DNA of 5,897 nucleotides from Verrucomicrobiota bacterium (GCA_020853375.1 JADYZA010000099.1:1-5897), one strand, 5' to 3'; shown: positions 1 to 5,897, counted from the first letter of the stretch. Made by a program: numbers and translations. The notes: generated by a model not told the origin, from the letters alone.

Positions 1-867
1 GAAATCATGCAGGGCGTGCAGATGAACATGATGCAGATGAGCCGTCGGGTTTCTCCCCAGCAACTCTCACAAATGACCGGACAGGTCTACCAGAACGTGA
101 AGGATACGTTGATCGCCACTATCTTGCTGACCAAGGCAGCTGAAAAATCCAGCCTGACCGTCAATGATGAAGAACTGGCCAAAGAAATCGCAACGATTGA
201 AGCCAACGCCCCGACAGGCACCTCACTCAAAGATGCGCTGGCTGAAAACGGAATTAATTTCGATGATTGGAAGAAGGACCTCCGCAAACAATTGCTTGTC
301 CGCAAACTAGTCAAAGAAAAAACAGCCAACGTCACCGAAGCTACCGTGGCTGAAATCGCCAAATTCTACGAAGAAAATATCGATGCCTTCAAAGCACCGG
401 AAAACGTGACCGCCAGCCACATTCTCTTGGCCTTCACCCCGGAAGACACTGATGTCACCAAGGCCCAAAAGAAGAAAGATATTGAAAAAATCCGCACAGA
501 CATTCTTGCTGGCGGTGATTTTGTCGCCATCGCCGGTAAAAAATCGGACTGCCCCAGCAAGCAACGGGGTGGAGATCTAGGCACGTTTGCACGTGGACAG
601 ATGGTTCCAGAATTTGAAACCGCCGCTTTTTCTCAGGAGGTTGGCACCGTTGGCAATGTGGTTGAAACCCAGTTCGGATACCACCTCATCAAGGTTACCG
701 GCCATCAGCAGGCTGGCATCCGCCCTCTGTCCGAAGTTAAAAATGAACTCAAGGAATACTTGACGGGCAAAAAGAAACAGGACGCATTGCTGGCTTATAT
801 TGACGAACTGAAGCCCAGCGCTGTCATTGAGATGCACACCCCGAACCTTGACTCAGCTACCAAATAA
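1..867 (+). CDS. Parvulin-type peptidyl-prolyl isomerase (SurA/PrsA-like), 5'-truncated
   Basis: This is the C-terminal part (288 codons visible) of a periplasmic or surface foldase that would catalyse cis-trans isomerisation at proline and chaperone exported proteins. The frame is open from base 1. The ATG at 7 is internal, because the sequence there already resembles the SurA-type N-terminal chaperone region, so the start and any signal peptide lie outside the window. The first ~130 residues are helical and charged, as in SurA_N domains. The parvulin domain follows at about nt 400-700: the ASHIL strand (412-426), the CPSKQRGGDLG block (about 547-582), the GQMVPEFE segment, and TQFGYHLI (667-690). 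A short lysine-rich helical tail follows and the stop is TAA at 865-867. A strong hairpin terminator lies 24 nt downstream, so this is the last gene of its transcript. The family is clear. Whether it is the true SurA orthologue or a PrsA/PpiC-type paralogue cannot be told without the N-terminus. Confidence 0.92.
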   Translation, partial: EIMQGVQMNMMQMSRRVSPQQLSQMTGQVYQNVKDTLIATILLTKAAEKSSLTVNDEELAKEIATIEANAPTGTSLKDALAENGINFDDWKKDLRKQLLVRKLVKEKTANVTEATVAEIAKFYEENIDAFKAPENVTASHILLAFTPEDTDVTKAQKKKDIEKIRTDILAGGDFVAIAGKKSDCPSKQRGGDLGTFARGQMVPEFETAAFSQEVGTVGNVVETQFGYHLIKVTGHQQAGIRPLSEVKNELKEYLTGKKKQDALLAYIDELKPSAVIEMHTPNLDSATK

Positions 868-890
868 CCTGCTGATTCATCGAAACATGC

Positions 891-920
891 AAAAAGCGTT
901 CCCGGATGGGAACGCTTTTT
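891..920. terminator. Bidirectional rho-independent terminator
   Basis: A perfect 13-bp inverted repeat (AAAAAGCGTTCCC at 891-903 and GGGAACGCTTTTT at 908-920) surrounds a 4-nt GGAT loop. The GC core is flanked by A5 and T5, so each strand reads hairpin then a U-tract. It sits between two convergent genes, the foldase ending at 867 (+) and tRNA-Leu ending at 928 (-), and so probably terminates both. Confidence 0.9.
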
Positions 921-927
921 CGTTATC

Positions 928-1012
928 TGGTGCGCTCGAGAGGACTCGAACCTCCACACCTCGCGGCACAAGAACCTGAATCTTGCGTGTCTACCAATTT
1001 CACCACGAGCGC
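928..1012 (-). tRNA. tRNA-Leu, anticodon CAG
   Basis: Read on the minus strand this is a class II tRNA of 85 nt including an encoded CCA (complement of 928-930). The acceptor stem GCGCTCG pairs with CGAGCGC and is followed by discriminator A. The anticodon stem CAAGA/TCTTG encloses loop TTCAGGT, giving anticodon CAG (complement of 976-978), which reads the leucine codon CUG. The D arm is GTGGTGAAATTGGTAGACAC, there is a long variable arm (TGCCGCGAGGTGTG), and the T loop is GGAGGTTCGAGTCCTC. All arms pair, so this looks like a functional gene. It is transcribed alone, convergent with the foldase gene, from a promoter at 1037-1064. Confidence 0.97.
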
Positions 1013-1036
1013 TTTTTCTGCGAAAACAGAGGGCGT

Positions 1037-1064
1037 ATTAAACAGGAACTTTTTGCAAAGTCAA
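1037..1064 (-). promoter_or_regulatory. Predicted sigma-70 promoter of tRNA-Leu
   Basis: On the minus strand, TTGACT (complement of 1059-1064, 5/6 to the -35 consensus) is followed after 16 nt by TTTAAT (complement of 1037-1042, 5/6 to the -10 consensus). The next bases, ACGCCCTC, make a GC-rich discriminator as seen at stringently controlled stable-RNA promoters. The predicted start near 1030 leaves a leader of about 18 nt before the mature 5' end at 1012. Confidence 0.65.
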
Positions 1065-1078
1065 CGGTTTCGAAACCG
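1065..1078. repeat. 14-bp perfect palindrome between divergent promoters
   Basis: CGGTTTCGAAACCG is a perfect, gapless palindrome. It abuts the -35 box of the tRNA-Leu promoter and lies 14 nt upstream of the -35 box proposed for the DUF4186 gene. The position suits an operator for a dimeric regulator acting on one or both promoters, but no second copy was found in the window and no regulator can be named. Confidence 0.5.
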
Positions 1079-1092
1079 ATTTTCTTTACCCC

Positions 1093-1121
1093 TTGCTACC
1101 ATCCAGCCCGCAACCTATACT
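1093..1121 (+). promoter_or_regulatory. Predicted sigma-70 promoter of the DUF4186 gene
   Basis: TTGCTA (1093-1098, 4/6 to consensus) and TATACT (1116-1121, 5/6) are separated by exactly 17 nt. The expected start near 1128 gives an untranslated leader of about 42 nt before the ATG at 1170. It is divergent from the tRNA-Leu promoter and may also drive pcnB downstream. Confidence 0.55.
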
Positions 1122-1152
1122 CTGGCTCGTGCTGAAGCTGGTTCTTATGGAA

Positions 1153-1158
1153 AGGAGG
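1153..1158 (+). promoter_or_regulatory. Strong Shine-Dalgarno fixing the DUF4186 start
   Basis: AGGAGG (within AAAGGAGG, 1151-1158) stands 11 nt before the ATG at 1170. It supports that start over the frame's upstream ATG at 906, which lies inside the hairpin terminator and would translate antisense tRNA. It is the only strong ribosome binding site in the window: pcnB and metH have weak or no matches. Confidence 0.8.
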
Positions 1159-1169
1159 CGGGTATAACT

Positions 1170-1547
1170 ATGCAAAATATAGACGATAAACAATGGAAGA
1201 CACTCAAACAGAAGCTCGCCCGCTCCTCCCAGATTGTCTCTCCGGCCATGGGAGAGCCAGAAAAAGAATATGTGCAGTCGCGCGGCATTGATATCCTTCG
1301 ACTTCACGCCACCGATTTCGTCAATAAGCGAATCGCACCAGCCGCCCCGAAGAACGATGGACGACAGACTCCCCTCAAAGGCCATCCGGTATTTATCGCC
1401 CAACACGCCACCGGAACCAGCGACCGGATCAAGCTCGAAAAATTTCACGGAATCAGAACCGGCATTGAACTCTCGGAAAAGGAAGTCGCCTATATTGTAA
1501 GCGTTATCCTCCGCTGGATTCAGGAGCAGATCGGGGAACCCATCTGA
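1170..1547 (+). CDS. DUF4186 family protein, cysteine-free variant
   Basis: A 125-residue soluble protein with no signal peptide or membrane segment. I recognise it as DUF4186 from the blocks RLHATDFVNKRIAPAAP (residues 44-60), NDGRQTPLKGHPVFIAQHAT (62-81) and LEKFHGI (89-95), ending in an amphipathic helix (LSEKEVAYIVSVILRWIQEQ). The biochemical role of the family is unknown to me. Invariant-looking histidines (H72, H79, H93) and acidic residues could bind metal or nucleic acid, but that is speculation. The members I recall carry a CCRGC cluster between the HAT and LEKWHGI blocks. Here the same five positions (84-88) read SDRIK, and the whole protein has no cysteine. The start is set by a strong RBS and a predicted promoter; an in-frame extension back to 906 is rejected because it crosses the tRNA-Leu gene. 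pcnB begins 75 nt downstream without a clear terminator between, so cotranscription is possible. Confidence 0.85.
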   Translation: MQNIDDKQWKTLKQKLARSSQIVSPAMGEPEKEYVQSRGIDILRLHATDFVNKRIAPAAPKNDGRQTPLKGHPVFIAQHATGTSDRIKLEKFHGIRTGIELSEKEVAYIVSVILRWIQEQIGEPI

Positions 1548-1622
1548 TTTTTAGCAGGGTTTGGAAAAAACTTCTTTCCCACGCCCACCGCGATAACTAC
1601 ATTTTCCGAACCTCGAAAAACT

Positions 1623-2834
1623 ATGGAACCTCAAATTACAGCCCGCCCAGATCACAGCATCAGCCGCAAGCAGATCAGCGATGCCGCACTAAAAGTTCTT
1701 TACGGGTTGAAAGACGCCGGATATGTCGCCTATCTGGCCGGCGGTGGTGTGCGAGATCTTCTCCTCGGGCGAAACCCAAAAGATTTTGATGTAGCCACCA
1801 GCGCAACTCCCGAAGAAGTGAAACGGGTCTTCCGAAACAGTCGACTCATCGGACGCCGGTTCCGGCTCGTACACGTCTACTTCCATAACGAAATCATCGA
1901 AGTTTCAACCTTCCGCGCGCCTGCGCCGCCTGCTGACGAAACCCCCGATGACGACAATACTTTTCTTGCCAAGGACGGACTCGTACTGCGCGATAATCTG
2001 TTTGGAACGCCCGAAGAGGATGCTCTGCGCCGAGACTTCACCGTCAATGCTCTCTTCTATAATATAGCCGATTTTTCCATCATCGACTACGTCCATGGCC
2101 GGAACGATCTCGAAAAGCGTCTCCTCCGTGTCATCGGCGATCCCGATCAGCGCTTCACGGAAGATCCGGTGCGCATCTTGCGCGCCATCCGATTCGCCGC
2201 CGCGTTGGATTTCGAAATTGAACCGTCTGCCCGTGAAGCCATACGCCGTCACGCCGCTCGGCTCGAAGACTGCTCCTCATCGCGCCTCTACGAAGAAATC
2301 CAGAAACTTCTCAGTTGCGGCAAAGCTGAACGGGTATTCACACTTTGTTGCGAACTTTCAGTTTTTGAGCACCTATTCCCAGAACTCGGAGCCTGGCTCA
2401 ATGCGCCGGACGGGGAAGGTAAAACCCACTGGCTGAAAAAAAGCTTTGCCCAGATCGACCGCTGGCGCGCCGCGGGATTCAACATCGACCCGGCCCTGCT
2501 CTTCGCTCTTATCTATGGCGAATACAACGAATGGGTTGCGGCACAAATCATGCAAAGCGAAGAACTGCAACACGCCGAAGCGCTCATCGAAGCCACCCAT
2601 CGCCACATCCGCCAGCTGGAACGCATCCGTATCCCGAAAGCCGTAACTCACCACATCGCTGAAATCATGAGCGGCCAGCCGCGATTCCTTAAAACCACAC
2701 CGAAAAACGCCCAGCGCATCATGCGCCATCGCTGCTTTCTCGACGCCTTCCTTTACTTCAAATTCGCCGCCCGCACCGCCGGACGGCACTCAACCGAACT
2801 CGACTGGTGGGAACAGCAGCGCAAATCGAGATAA
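1623..2834 (+). CDS. pcnB: Poly(A) polymerase I / PcnB-type nucleotidyltransferase
   Basis: A 403-residue class II nucleotidyltransferase that would add 3' A tails to RNA, marking it for decay. The sequence begins with HSISRKQIS, as in E. coli PcnB. The nucleotide-binding loop GGGVRDLLLG is at 40-49, the two metal-binding carboxylates are D54 and D56 in KDFD, the LIGRRFRLVHV block typical of bacterial poly(A) polymerases is at 75-85, and RRDFTVNAL at 136-144 holds the third carboxylate. GDPDQRFTEDPVRILRAIRF (172-191) is the family's neck segment, followed by helical body and C-terminal domains ending in a PcnB-like ELDWWEQQ. It is shorter than the roughly 465-residue E. coli enzyme and lacks its basic C-terminal tail. 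The alternative, a CCA-adding enzyme, is less likely because of the GRRFRL block and because both tRNAs here encode CCA. The start is the first ATG before the homologous region; no Shine-Dalgarno precedes it. Confidence 0.9.
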   Translation: MEPQITARPDHSISRKQISDAALKVLYGLKDAGYVAYLAGGGVRDLLLGRNPKDFDVATSATPEEVKRVFRNSRLIGRRFRLVHVYFHNEIIEVSTFRAPAPPADETPDDDNTFLAKDGLVLRDNLFGTPEEDALRRDFTVNALFYNIADFSIIDYVHGRNDLEKRLLRVIGDPDQRFTEDPVRILRAIRFAAALDFEIEPSAREAIRRHAARLEDCSSSRLYEEIQKLLSCGKAERVFTLCCELSVFEHLFPELGAWLNAPDGEGKTHWLKKSFAQIDRWRAAGFNIDPALLFALIYGEYNEWVAAQIMQSEELQHAEALIEATHRHIRQLERIRIPKAVTHHIAEIMSGQPRFLKTTPKNAQRIMRHRCFLDAFLYFKFAARTAGRHSTELDWWEQQRKSR

Positions 2835-2847
2835 ACGCCTTTACCGC

Positions 2848-2876
2848 TTGCCCTGTGGAACCGAATATCATACATA
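2848..2876 (+). promoter_or_regulatory. Possible weak promoter of tRNA-Ser
   Basis: In the 54 nt between pcnB and the tRNA, TTGCCC (2848-2853) and TACATA (2871-2876) stand 17 nt apart. Each is a poor match (about 4/6 and 3/6). No terminator separates pcnB from the tRNA, so processing from a pcnB transcript is an equally good explanation. Confidence 0.3.
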
Positions 2877-2888
2877 AAGCGCTCCTGC

Positions 2889-2981
<93 letters not shown>

Positions 2982-2987
2982 CTCTTT

Positions 2988-3025
2988 AAACAGGCCGATT
3001 TCTTCGCAAATCGGCCTGTTTTTTT
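2988..3025 (+). terminator. Rho-independent terminator after tRNA-Ser
   Basis: A perfect 14-bp stem (2988-3001, AAACAGGCCGATTT; 3008-3021, AAATCGGCCTGTTT) with a 6-nt CTTCGC loop runs into a tract of seven T (3019-3025). It begins 6 nt after the tRNA CCA end and separates the tRNA from metH, which must therefore have its own promoter in 3026-3143. Confidence 0.92.
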
Positions 3026-3143
3026 CGCGGTTACAATGCGATTTACAATCTGACTTCCAAGGCTTGGAAGCCTAAAAATCCGTTTATCCGGATTATAGGA
3101 TTGATGATTGCTAAAACAAAGCCGGTCTGTTAGGTTTCGCCAC
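3026..3143 (+). promoter_or_regulatory. metH leader region
   Basis: This 118-nt gap between the tRNA-Ser terminator and metH must hold the metH promoter. The best candidate is weak: CTGACT (3050-3055) and TAAAAA (3073-3078) with a 17-nt spacer. A 17-nt palindrome (3054-3070) would fill that spacer, a typical repressor position. A further small hairpin, AATCCG (3077-3082) with CGGATT (3089-3094), follows. The gap is too short for a cobalamin riboswitch, and no B12-box or SAM-riboswitch signature was seen. Confidence 0.4.
3054..3070. repeat. TTCCAA-N3-TTGGAA palindrome, copy 1 (metH leader)
   Basis: CTTCCAAGGCTTGGAAG has perfect 8-nt arms around one central base; it contains the shared core TTCCAA-GGC-TTGGAA at 3055-3069. 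It lies 74 nt upstream of the metH start, so it may act as an operator. It is the only intergenic copy in the window. Confidence 0.75.
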
Positions 3144-5897
3144 ATGAAACTTAAAGAGAGATTGCAATCCGGTCCGCTATTACTCGACGGGGCCGCCGGA
3201 ACATTTTTACAGGAACAACCAATTTCCCGCGAACAGTGGGGCTCTGTCGAAGGTTGCAATGAATGGCTGAATCTTTCCGCGCCGGAAATCATCCGTGGTC
3301 TGCACCGCGCCTATCTCGAAGCTGGGTCGGACGCCGTTGAAACCAATACGTTCGGCGCATCACCGGTAACGCTCGGCGAATATCAACTGGCTGGCCGCGC
3401 CTATGAAATCAACAAAGCCGCCGCGCAACTGGCCCGCGAATGCGCCGATGAATTTTCCACACCGGAACGGCCGCGCTATGTTTTCGGTTCCATCGGCCCC
3501 GGCACAAAACTGCCATCACTGGACCATATTGCTTTCGACCAGCTGGTCGACGCTTACAAAATCCAGATTCAAGGTCTGATTGACGGCGGAGTGGATGGGC
3601 TGCTTATTGAAACCTGCCAGGATCCGCTACAGATCAAAGCGGCGCTGGCGGCGGCGGACGATATCCTCGGTCCGGACAGCGATATCATTCGTTACGTCTC
3701 CATCACGGTGGAAGCGACGGGAACTCTGCTGGTTGGCACCAGCGTTTCCGCCGCCGCCGCAATTCTCGCCCCCTATTCAATCGACGTTCTGGGTCTCAAC
3801 TGCGCCACCGGCCCGGATGCGATGGAGCATCATCTCGACACGCTCAGTGAAATCTGGCCGACGCAACTAGCCTGTATGCCGAACGCCGGAATGCCGGAAG
3901 CGCGCGTCGACGGAACCGTTCGCTACCCGCTGGAGCCGAAGCCTTTTGCTGAAAAGGTAGCCGCACTGGCCAAAGGGCACGGTCTCTCGATTGTCGGCGG
4001 ATGTTGTGGCACGACACCGGAACATATCCGTGAACTGCGCAAACAGTTTTCCAAACCTTGGAAAATCCGTCAGCCGATGGAAGCCCCTGCTCAGGTTTCT
4101 AGTCTTTTCTCTGCGGTGGATCTAACACAGGAACCCGCGCCGCTATATATCGGCGAGCGCGCCAACGCCACCGGCTCGAAAAAGTTCCGAGACACGTTAC
4201 TGGCAAACGACTACGAAAACGCCTTCCATATTTTGACGGAACAGGAAGAAACCGGAGCGCACGTTCTCGATCTGAGTTGCGGTTACGCTGGGCGGGATGA
4301 ATCCAAAGATATCGCCGTGCTAGTTCCTCGCATGTCGCGTGAGTGCAAAATTCCGATGATGATCGACTCCACTTCCGCCGACGTGATTGAGCAGGCGCTT
4401 AAACTCTACGGCGGACGGGCGCTGATTAATTCGATCAACTTTGAAGACGGCGGAAAACGAGCCGAACGTGTTGTGCCGATGGCGCGGCGTTATGGCGCGG
4501 CAATGGTCGCGCTGACGATTGATGAAAAAGGAATGGCGATGAATGCGGACGAAAAGATCGCCGTCGCCAAACGACTGGTCACCTTCTGTGTCGCGCGCGG
4601 ACTTAAGGCCGAAGAAATCCTGATCGATCCACTGACCTTCACGATTTGCAGCGGCGACAAGACGTTGCGCGATGCGGCGTTCCAAACATTGGAAGCAATC
4701 CGCCGCATCAAGGCGGAGCTTCCGGGCGTGCGGACAATCCTCGGCCTTTCAAATATCTCGTTCGGCCTCAAGCCGGCACTGCGTAAAGTGCTGAACGCCG
4801 TGTTTCTGCATCAGGCAGTACAGGCCGGCATGGACGCATGCATTATCAATGTCGCGGCGATCGTGCCGTTGAATGAAATTCCGGAAACTCTCCGTAAAGC
4901 GGCCGAGGCGTTGCTGGCCGACGACCGCGCGAACGGCGATCCGCTCGAAAATTACATCAATTTATTCGAAGCGGTAAGCGATGTCGTCGAAGTCGCGGTT
5001 GAAAGCCGTCCGTCGACCGATGTGCTGGCCGATGCGATTATTCGCGGAAAGTCCCCTTGGCTGGAACCGGCGATTCCCGACCTGCTGAAGGTGCTGAGCG
5101 CCGAAGATATCTTGAACACCATTATGCTTCCGGCGATGAAGGAAGTCGGACGCCTTTTTAATGACGGCACGATGCAGCTTCCATTTGTCCTGAAGTCCGC
5201 CGAGGTGATGAAACGAGCGGTGGACATGATTAAGCCGTTTATGAAGAAGAGTGCCGCAGGAGATCAAGTTCCGCTTTTTGTAATTGGCACCGTCGCGGGT
5301 GACGTGCACGACATCGGCAAAAATCTGGTCGGCATCATTCTCTCCAACAACGGTTTCAATGTGGTGGATATCGGCATCAAAGCGTCCATCGAAAAAATGA
5401 TGGAGGCGGTGAAAGAACATAACGCCGTTGCGCTGGGCATGAGCGGACTGCTGGTGAAATCCACCGCCGTCATGGCTGAGAATATGAAAATTCTGGAACA
5501 TGCCGGATTTAAAACGCCGGTACTGCTCGGCGGCGCCGCATTATCGGAAGAGTTCGTCGATCTGGCATGCCGTCCGCACTATTCCGGACAAGTGCTCTAT
5601 TGCAAAGACGCCTTCGCCGGACTGTCCGCCATGCAAACGCTTAAAGACACCGGCAGGCTACCCGACTATGTTGCGCCGACCCGCGATGGTCTCGGTTGCG
5701 AGGCGAAACCGCCCATAGACGAAAAACCGGCAGAGCCGATTGCCCGCGATATTCCGGTTCCGAACATTGGAACCGGCACATGGGTTACGGAAAACATTGC
5801 GCTCGAAGCGATCTGGAAATATCTCGATCTGAACGGAATGATCAAAGGCGCCTGGGGCTATAAACAAGGCAAACTCTCCGATGCGGAATACCAGAAA
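3144..5897 (+). CDS. metH: Cobalamin-dependent methionine synthase, 3'-truncated
   Basis: 918 codons run without a stop to the window edge. The enzyme transfers the methyl group of 5-methyltetrahydrofolate to homocysteine through cobalamin in the cytoplasm. The homocysteine domain (about 1-310) opens with GPLLLDGAAGT and has the zinc ligands C220 (LNCATG) and C287-C288 (GGCCGT). The pterin domain (about 333-600) starts IGERANATGS and includes HVLDLSCGYAGRDE. The helical cap (about 650-710) precedes the cobalamin domain, with GDVHDIGKN giving the D720-x-H722-x-x-G725 signature (H722 as the cobalt ligand), then MSGLLVKST and LGGAAL. After a proline- and charge-rich linker (about 835-875), GTWVTENIALEAIWKYL and GAWGYKQGK look like the start of the AdoMet-dependent reactivation domain, so the whole protein probably exceeds 1100 residues. 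The start at 3144 is the first ATG before the conserved core and has only a weak AGG (3132-3134); an in-frame stop lies at 3105-3107. Three palindrome copies lie inside the gene. Confidence 0.96.
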   Translation, partial: MKLKERLQSGPLLLDGAAGTFLQEQPISREQWGSVEGCNEWLNLSAPEIIRGLHRAYLEAGSDAVETNTFGASPVTLGEYQLAGRAYEINKAAAQLARECADEFSTPERPRYVFGSIGPGTKLPSLDHIAFDQLVDAYKIQIQGLIDGGVDGLLIETCQDPLQIKAALAAADDILGPDSDIIRYVSITVEATGTLLVGTSVSAAAAILAPYSIDVLGLNCATGPDAMEHHLDTLSEIWPTQLACMPNAGMPEARVDGTVRYPLEPKPFAEKVAALAKGHGLSIVGGCCGTTPEHIRELRKQFSKPWKIRQPMEAPAQVSSLFSAVDLTQEPAPLYIGERANATGSKKFRDTLLANDYENAFHILTEQEETGAHVLDLSCGYAGRDESKDIAVLVPRMSRECKIPMMIDSTSADVIEQALKLYGGRALINSINFEDGGKRAERVVPMARRYGAAMVALTIDEKGMAMNADEKIAVAKRLVTFCVARGLKAEEILIDPLTFTICSGDKTLRDAAFQTLEAIRRIKAELPGVRTILGLSNISFGLKPALRKVLNAVFLHQAVQAGMDACIINVAAIVPLNEIPETLRKAAEALLADDRANGDPLENYINLFEAVSDVVEVAVESRPSTDVLADAIIRGKSPWLEPAIPDLLKVLSAEDILNTIMLPAMKEVGRLFNDGTMQLPFVLKSAEVMKRAVDMIKPFMKKSAAGDQVPLFVIGTVAGDVHDIGKNLVGIILSNNGFNVVDIGIKASIEKMMEAVKEHNAVALGMSGLLVKSTAVMAENMKILEHAGFKTPVLLGGAALSEEFVDLACRPHYSGQVLYCKDAFAGLSAMQTLKDTGRLPDYVAPTRDGLGCEAKPPIDEKPAEPIARDIPVPNIGTGTWVTENIALEAIWKYLDLNGMIKGAWGYKQGKLSDAEYQK
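4047..4065. repeat. TTCCAA-N3-TTGGAA palindrome, copy 2 (inside metH)
   Basis: TTTTCCAAACCTTGGAAAA has perfect 8-nt arms around ACC; the core is at 4049-4063. It encodes FSKPWK in the linker after the homocysteine domain. The core begins at the third base of a codon. Confidence 0.75.
4680..4694. repeat. TTCCAA-N3-TTGGAA palindrome, copy 3 (inside metH)
   Basis: TTCCAAACATTGGAA is a perfect match to the core. It encodes FQTLE in the pterin-binding domain and begins on the first base of a codon. Confidence 0.7.
5754..5776. repeat. TTCCAA-N3-TTGGAA palindrome, copy 4, extended and with one mismatch
   Basis: The core TTCCGAACATTGGAA (5758-5772) matches at 11 of 12 fixed positions. Flanking CCGG on both sides extends the symmetry to 23 nt, with ten-base arms that pair except for one G-T wobble. 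It encodes VPNIGT in the linker before the reactivation domain and begins on the second base of a codon. Confidence 0.6.

Noticed and set aside
7..9. ATG at 7 as the true start of the foldase gene
   Set aside because: The frame is open to base 1 and the sequence there already looks like the middle of a SurA-type N-terminal domain with no signal peptide; the gene is cut by the window edge.
603..621. Degenerate palindrome copy (TTCCAG-AAT-TTGAAA) in the foldase gene
   Set aside because: It matches only 10 of 12 positions; about 0.2 such matches are expected by chance in this window, so it is not counted as a motif copy.
906..1169. In-frame N-terminal extension of the DUF4186 gene (213-residue version)
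   Set aside because: The ATG at 906 lies in the terminator hairpin and the extension translates antisense tRNA-Leu and both promoters. The homology and the strong RBS both point to the ATG at 1170.
1557..1587. Possible terminator between DUF4186 and pcnB (GGAAA at 1563-1567 and TTTCC at 1575-1579)
   Set aside because: The stem is only 5 bp, AT-rich, and has no following T-tract.
3026..3143. Cobalamin or SAM riboswitch upstream of metH
   Set aside because: The space is too short for a cobalamin riboswitch, and no B12-box or SAM aptamer pattern was recognised.
4320..5501. Long minus-strand open frames opposite metH (up to 179 codons)
   Set aside because: They mirror the codon structure of metH, lack recognisable domains and ribosome sites, and the plus-strand protein is unambiguous.

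Overview
The window is ordinary bacterial chromosome with a dense housekeeping layout. It holds four protein genes, all on the + strand, two of them cut by the window edges, and two tRNA genes. No mobile element, CRISPR array or phage gene was seen. The gene families (SurA/PrsA-type foldase, DUF4186, PcnB-type nucleotidyltransferase, cobalamin-dependent MetH) occur widely in Gram-negative bacteria. A SurA-like PPIase, PcnB, tRNA genes that encode CCA and weak Shine-Dalgarno signals on two of the three visible starts would fit a PVC-type organism (Verrucomicrobiota, Kiritimatiellota or Lentisphaerota), but that placement is a low-confidence inference.

Layout: 1-867 is the C-terminal part of a parvulin-type peptidyl-prolyl isomerase. 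At 891-920 a perfect 13-bp hairpin, T-rich on both strands, ends it and the convergent tRNA-Leu(CAG) gene at 928-1012 (- strand). At 1013-1169 lie two divergent promoters with a perfect 14-bp palindrome between them. At 1170-1547 is a small DUF4186 gene with a strong RBS; the longer reading frame that starts upstream runs through antisense tRNA and is not its real start. At 1623-2834 is a PcnB-type poly(A) polymerase. At 2889-2981 is tRNA-Ser(GCT), followed by a strong terminator. From 3144 to the window end is metH, 918 codons without a stop, covering the homocysteine, pterin and cobalamin domains and the first residues of the activation domain.

The genes do not form one pathway. The first handles envelope protein folding, the tRNAs serve translation, PcnB acts in RNA 3'-end processing and turnover, and MetH makes methionine and recycles methyl-tetrahydrofolate. 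DUF4186 and pcnB may share a transcript, because the gap is 75 nt and no convincing terminator separates them.

The most unusual signal is a palindrome, TTCCAA-N3-TTGGAA, present three times perfectly and once with one mismatch. One copy lies in the metH leader and three lie inside metH, each of those three in a different codon phase, so protein conservation cannot explain them. The second most unusual is that the DUF4186 protein lacks the cysteine cluster that I recall as typical of its family.
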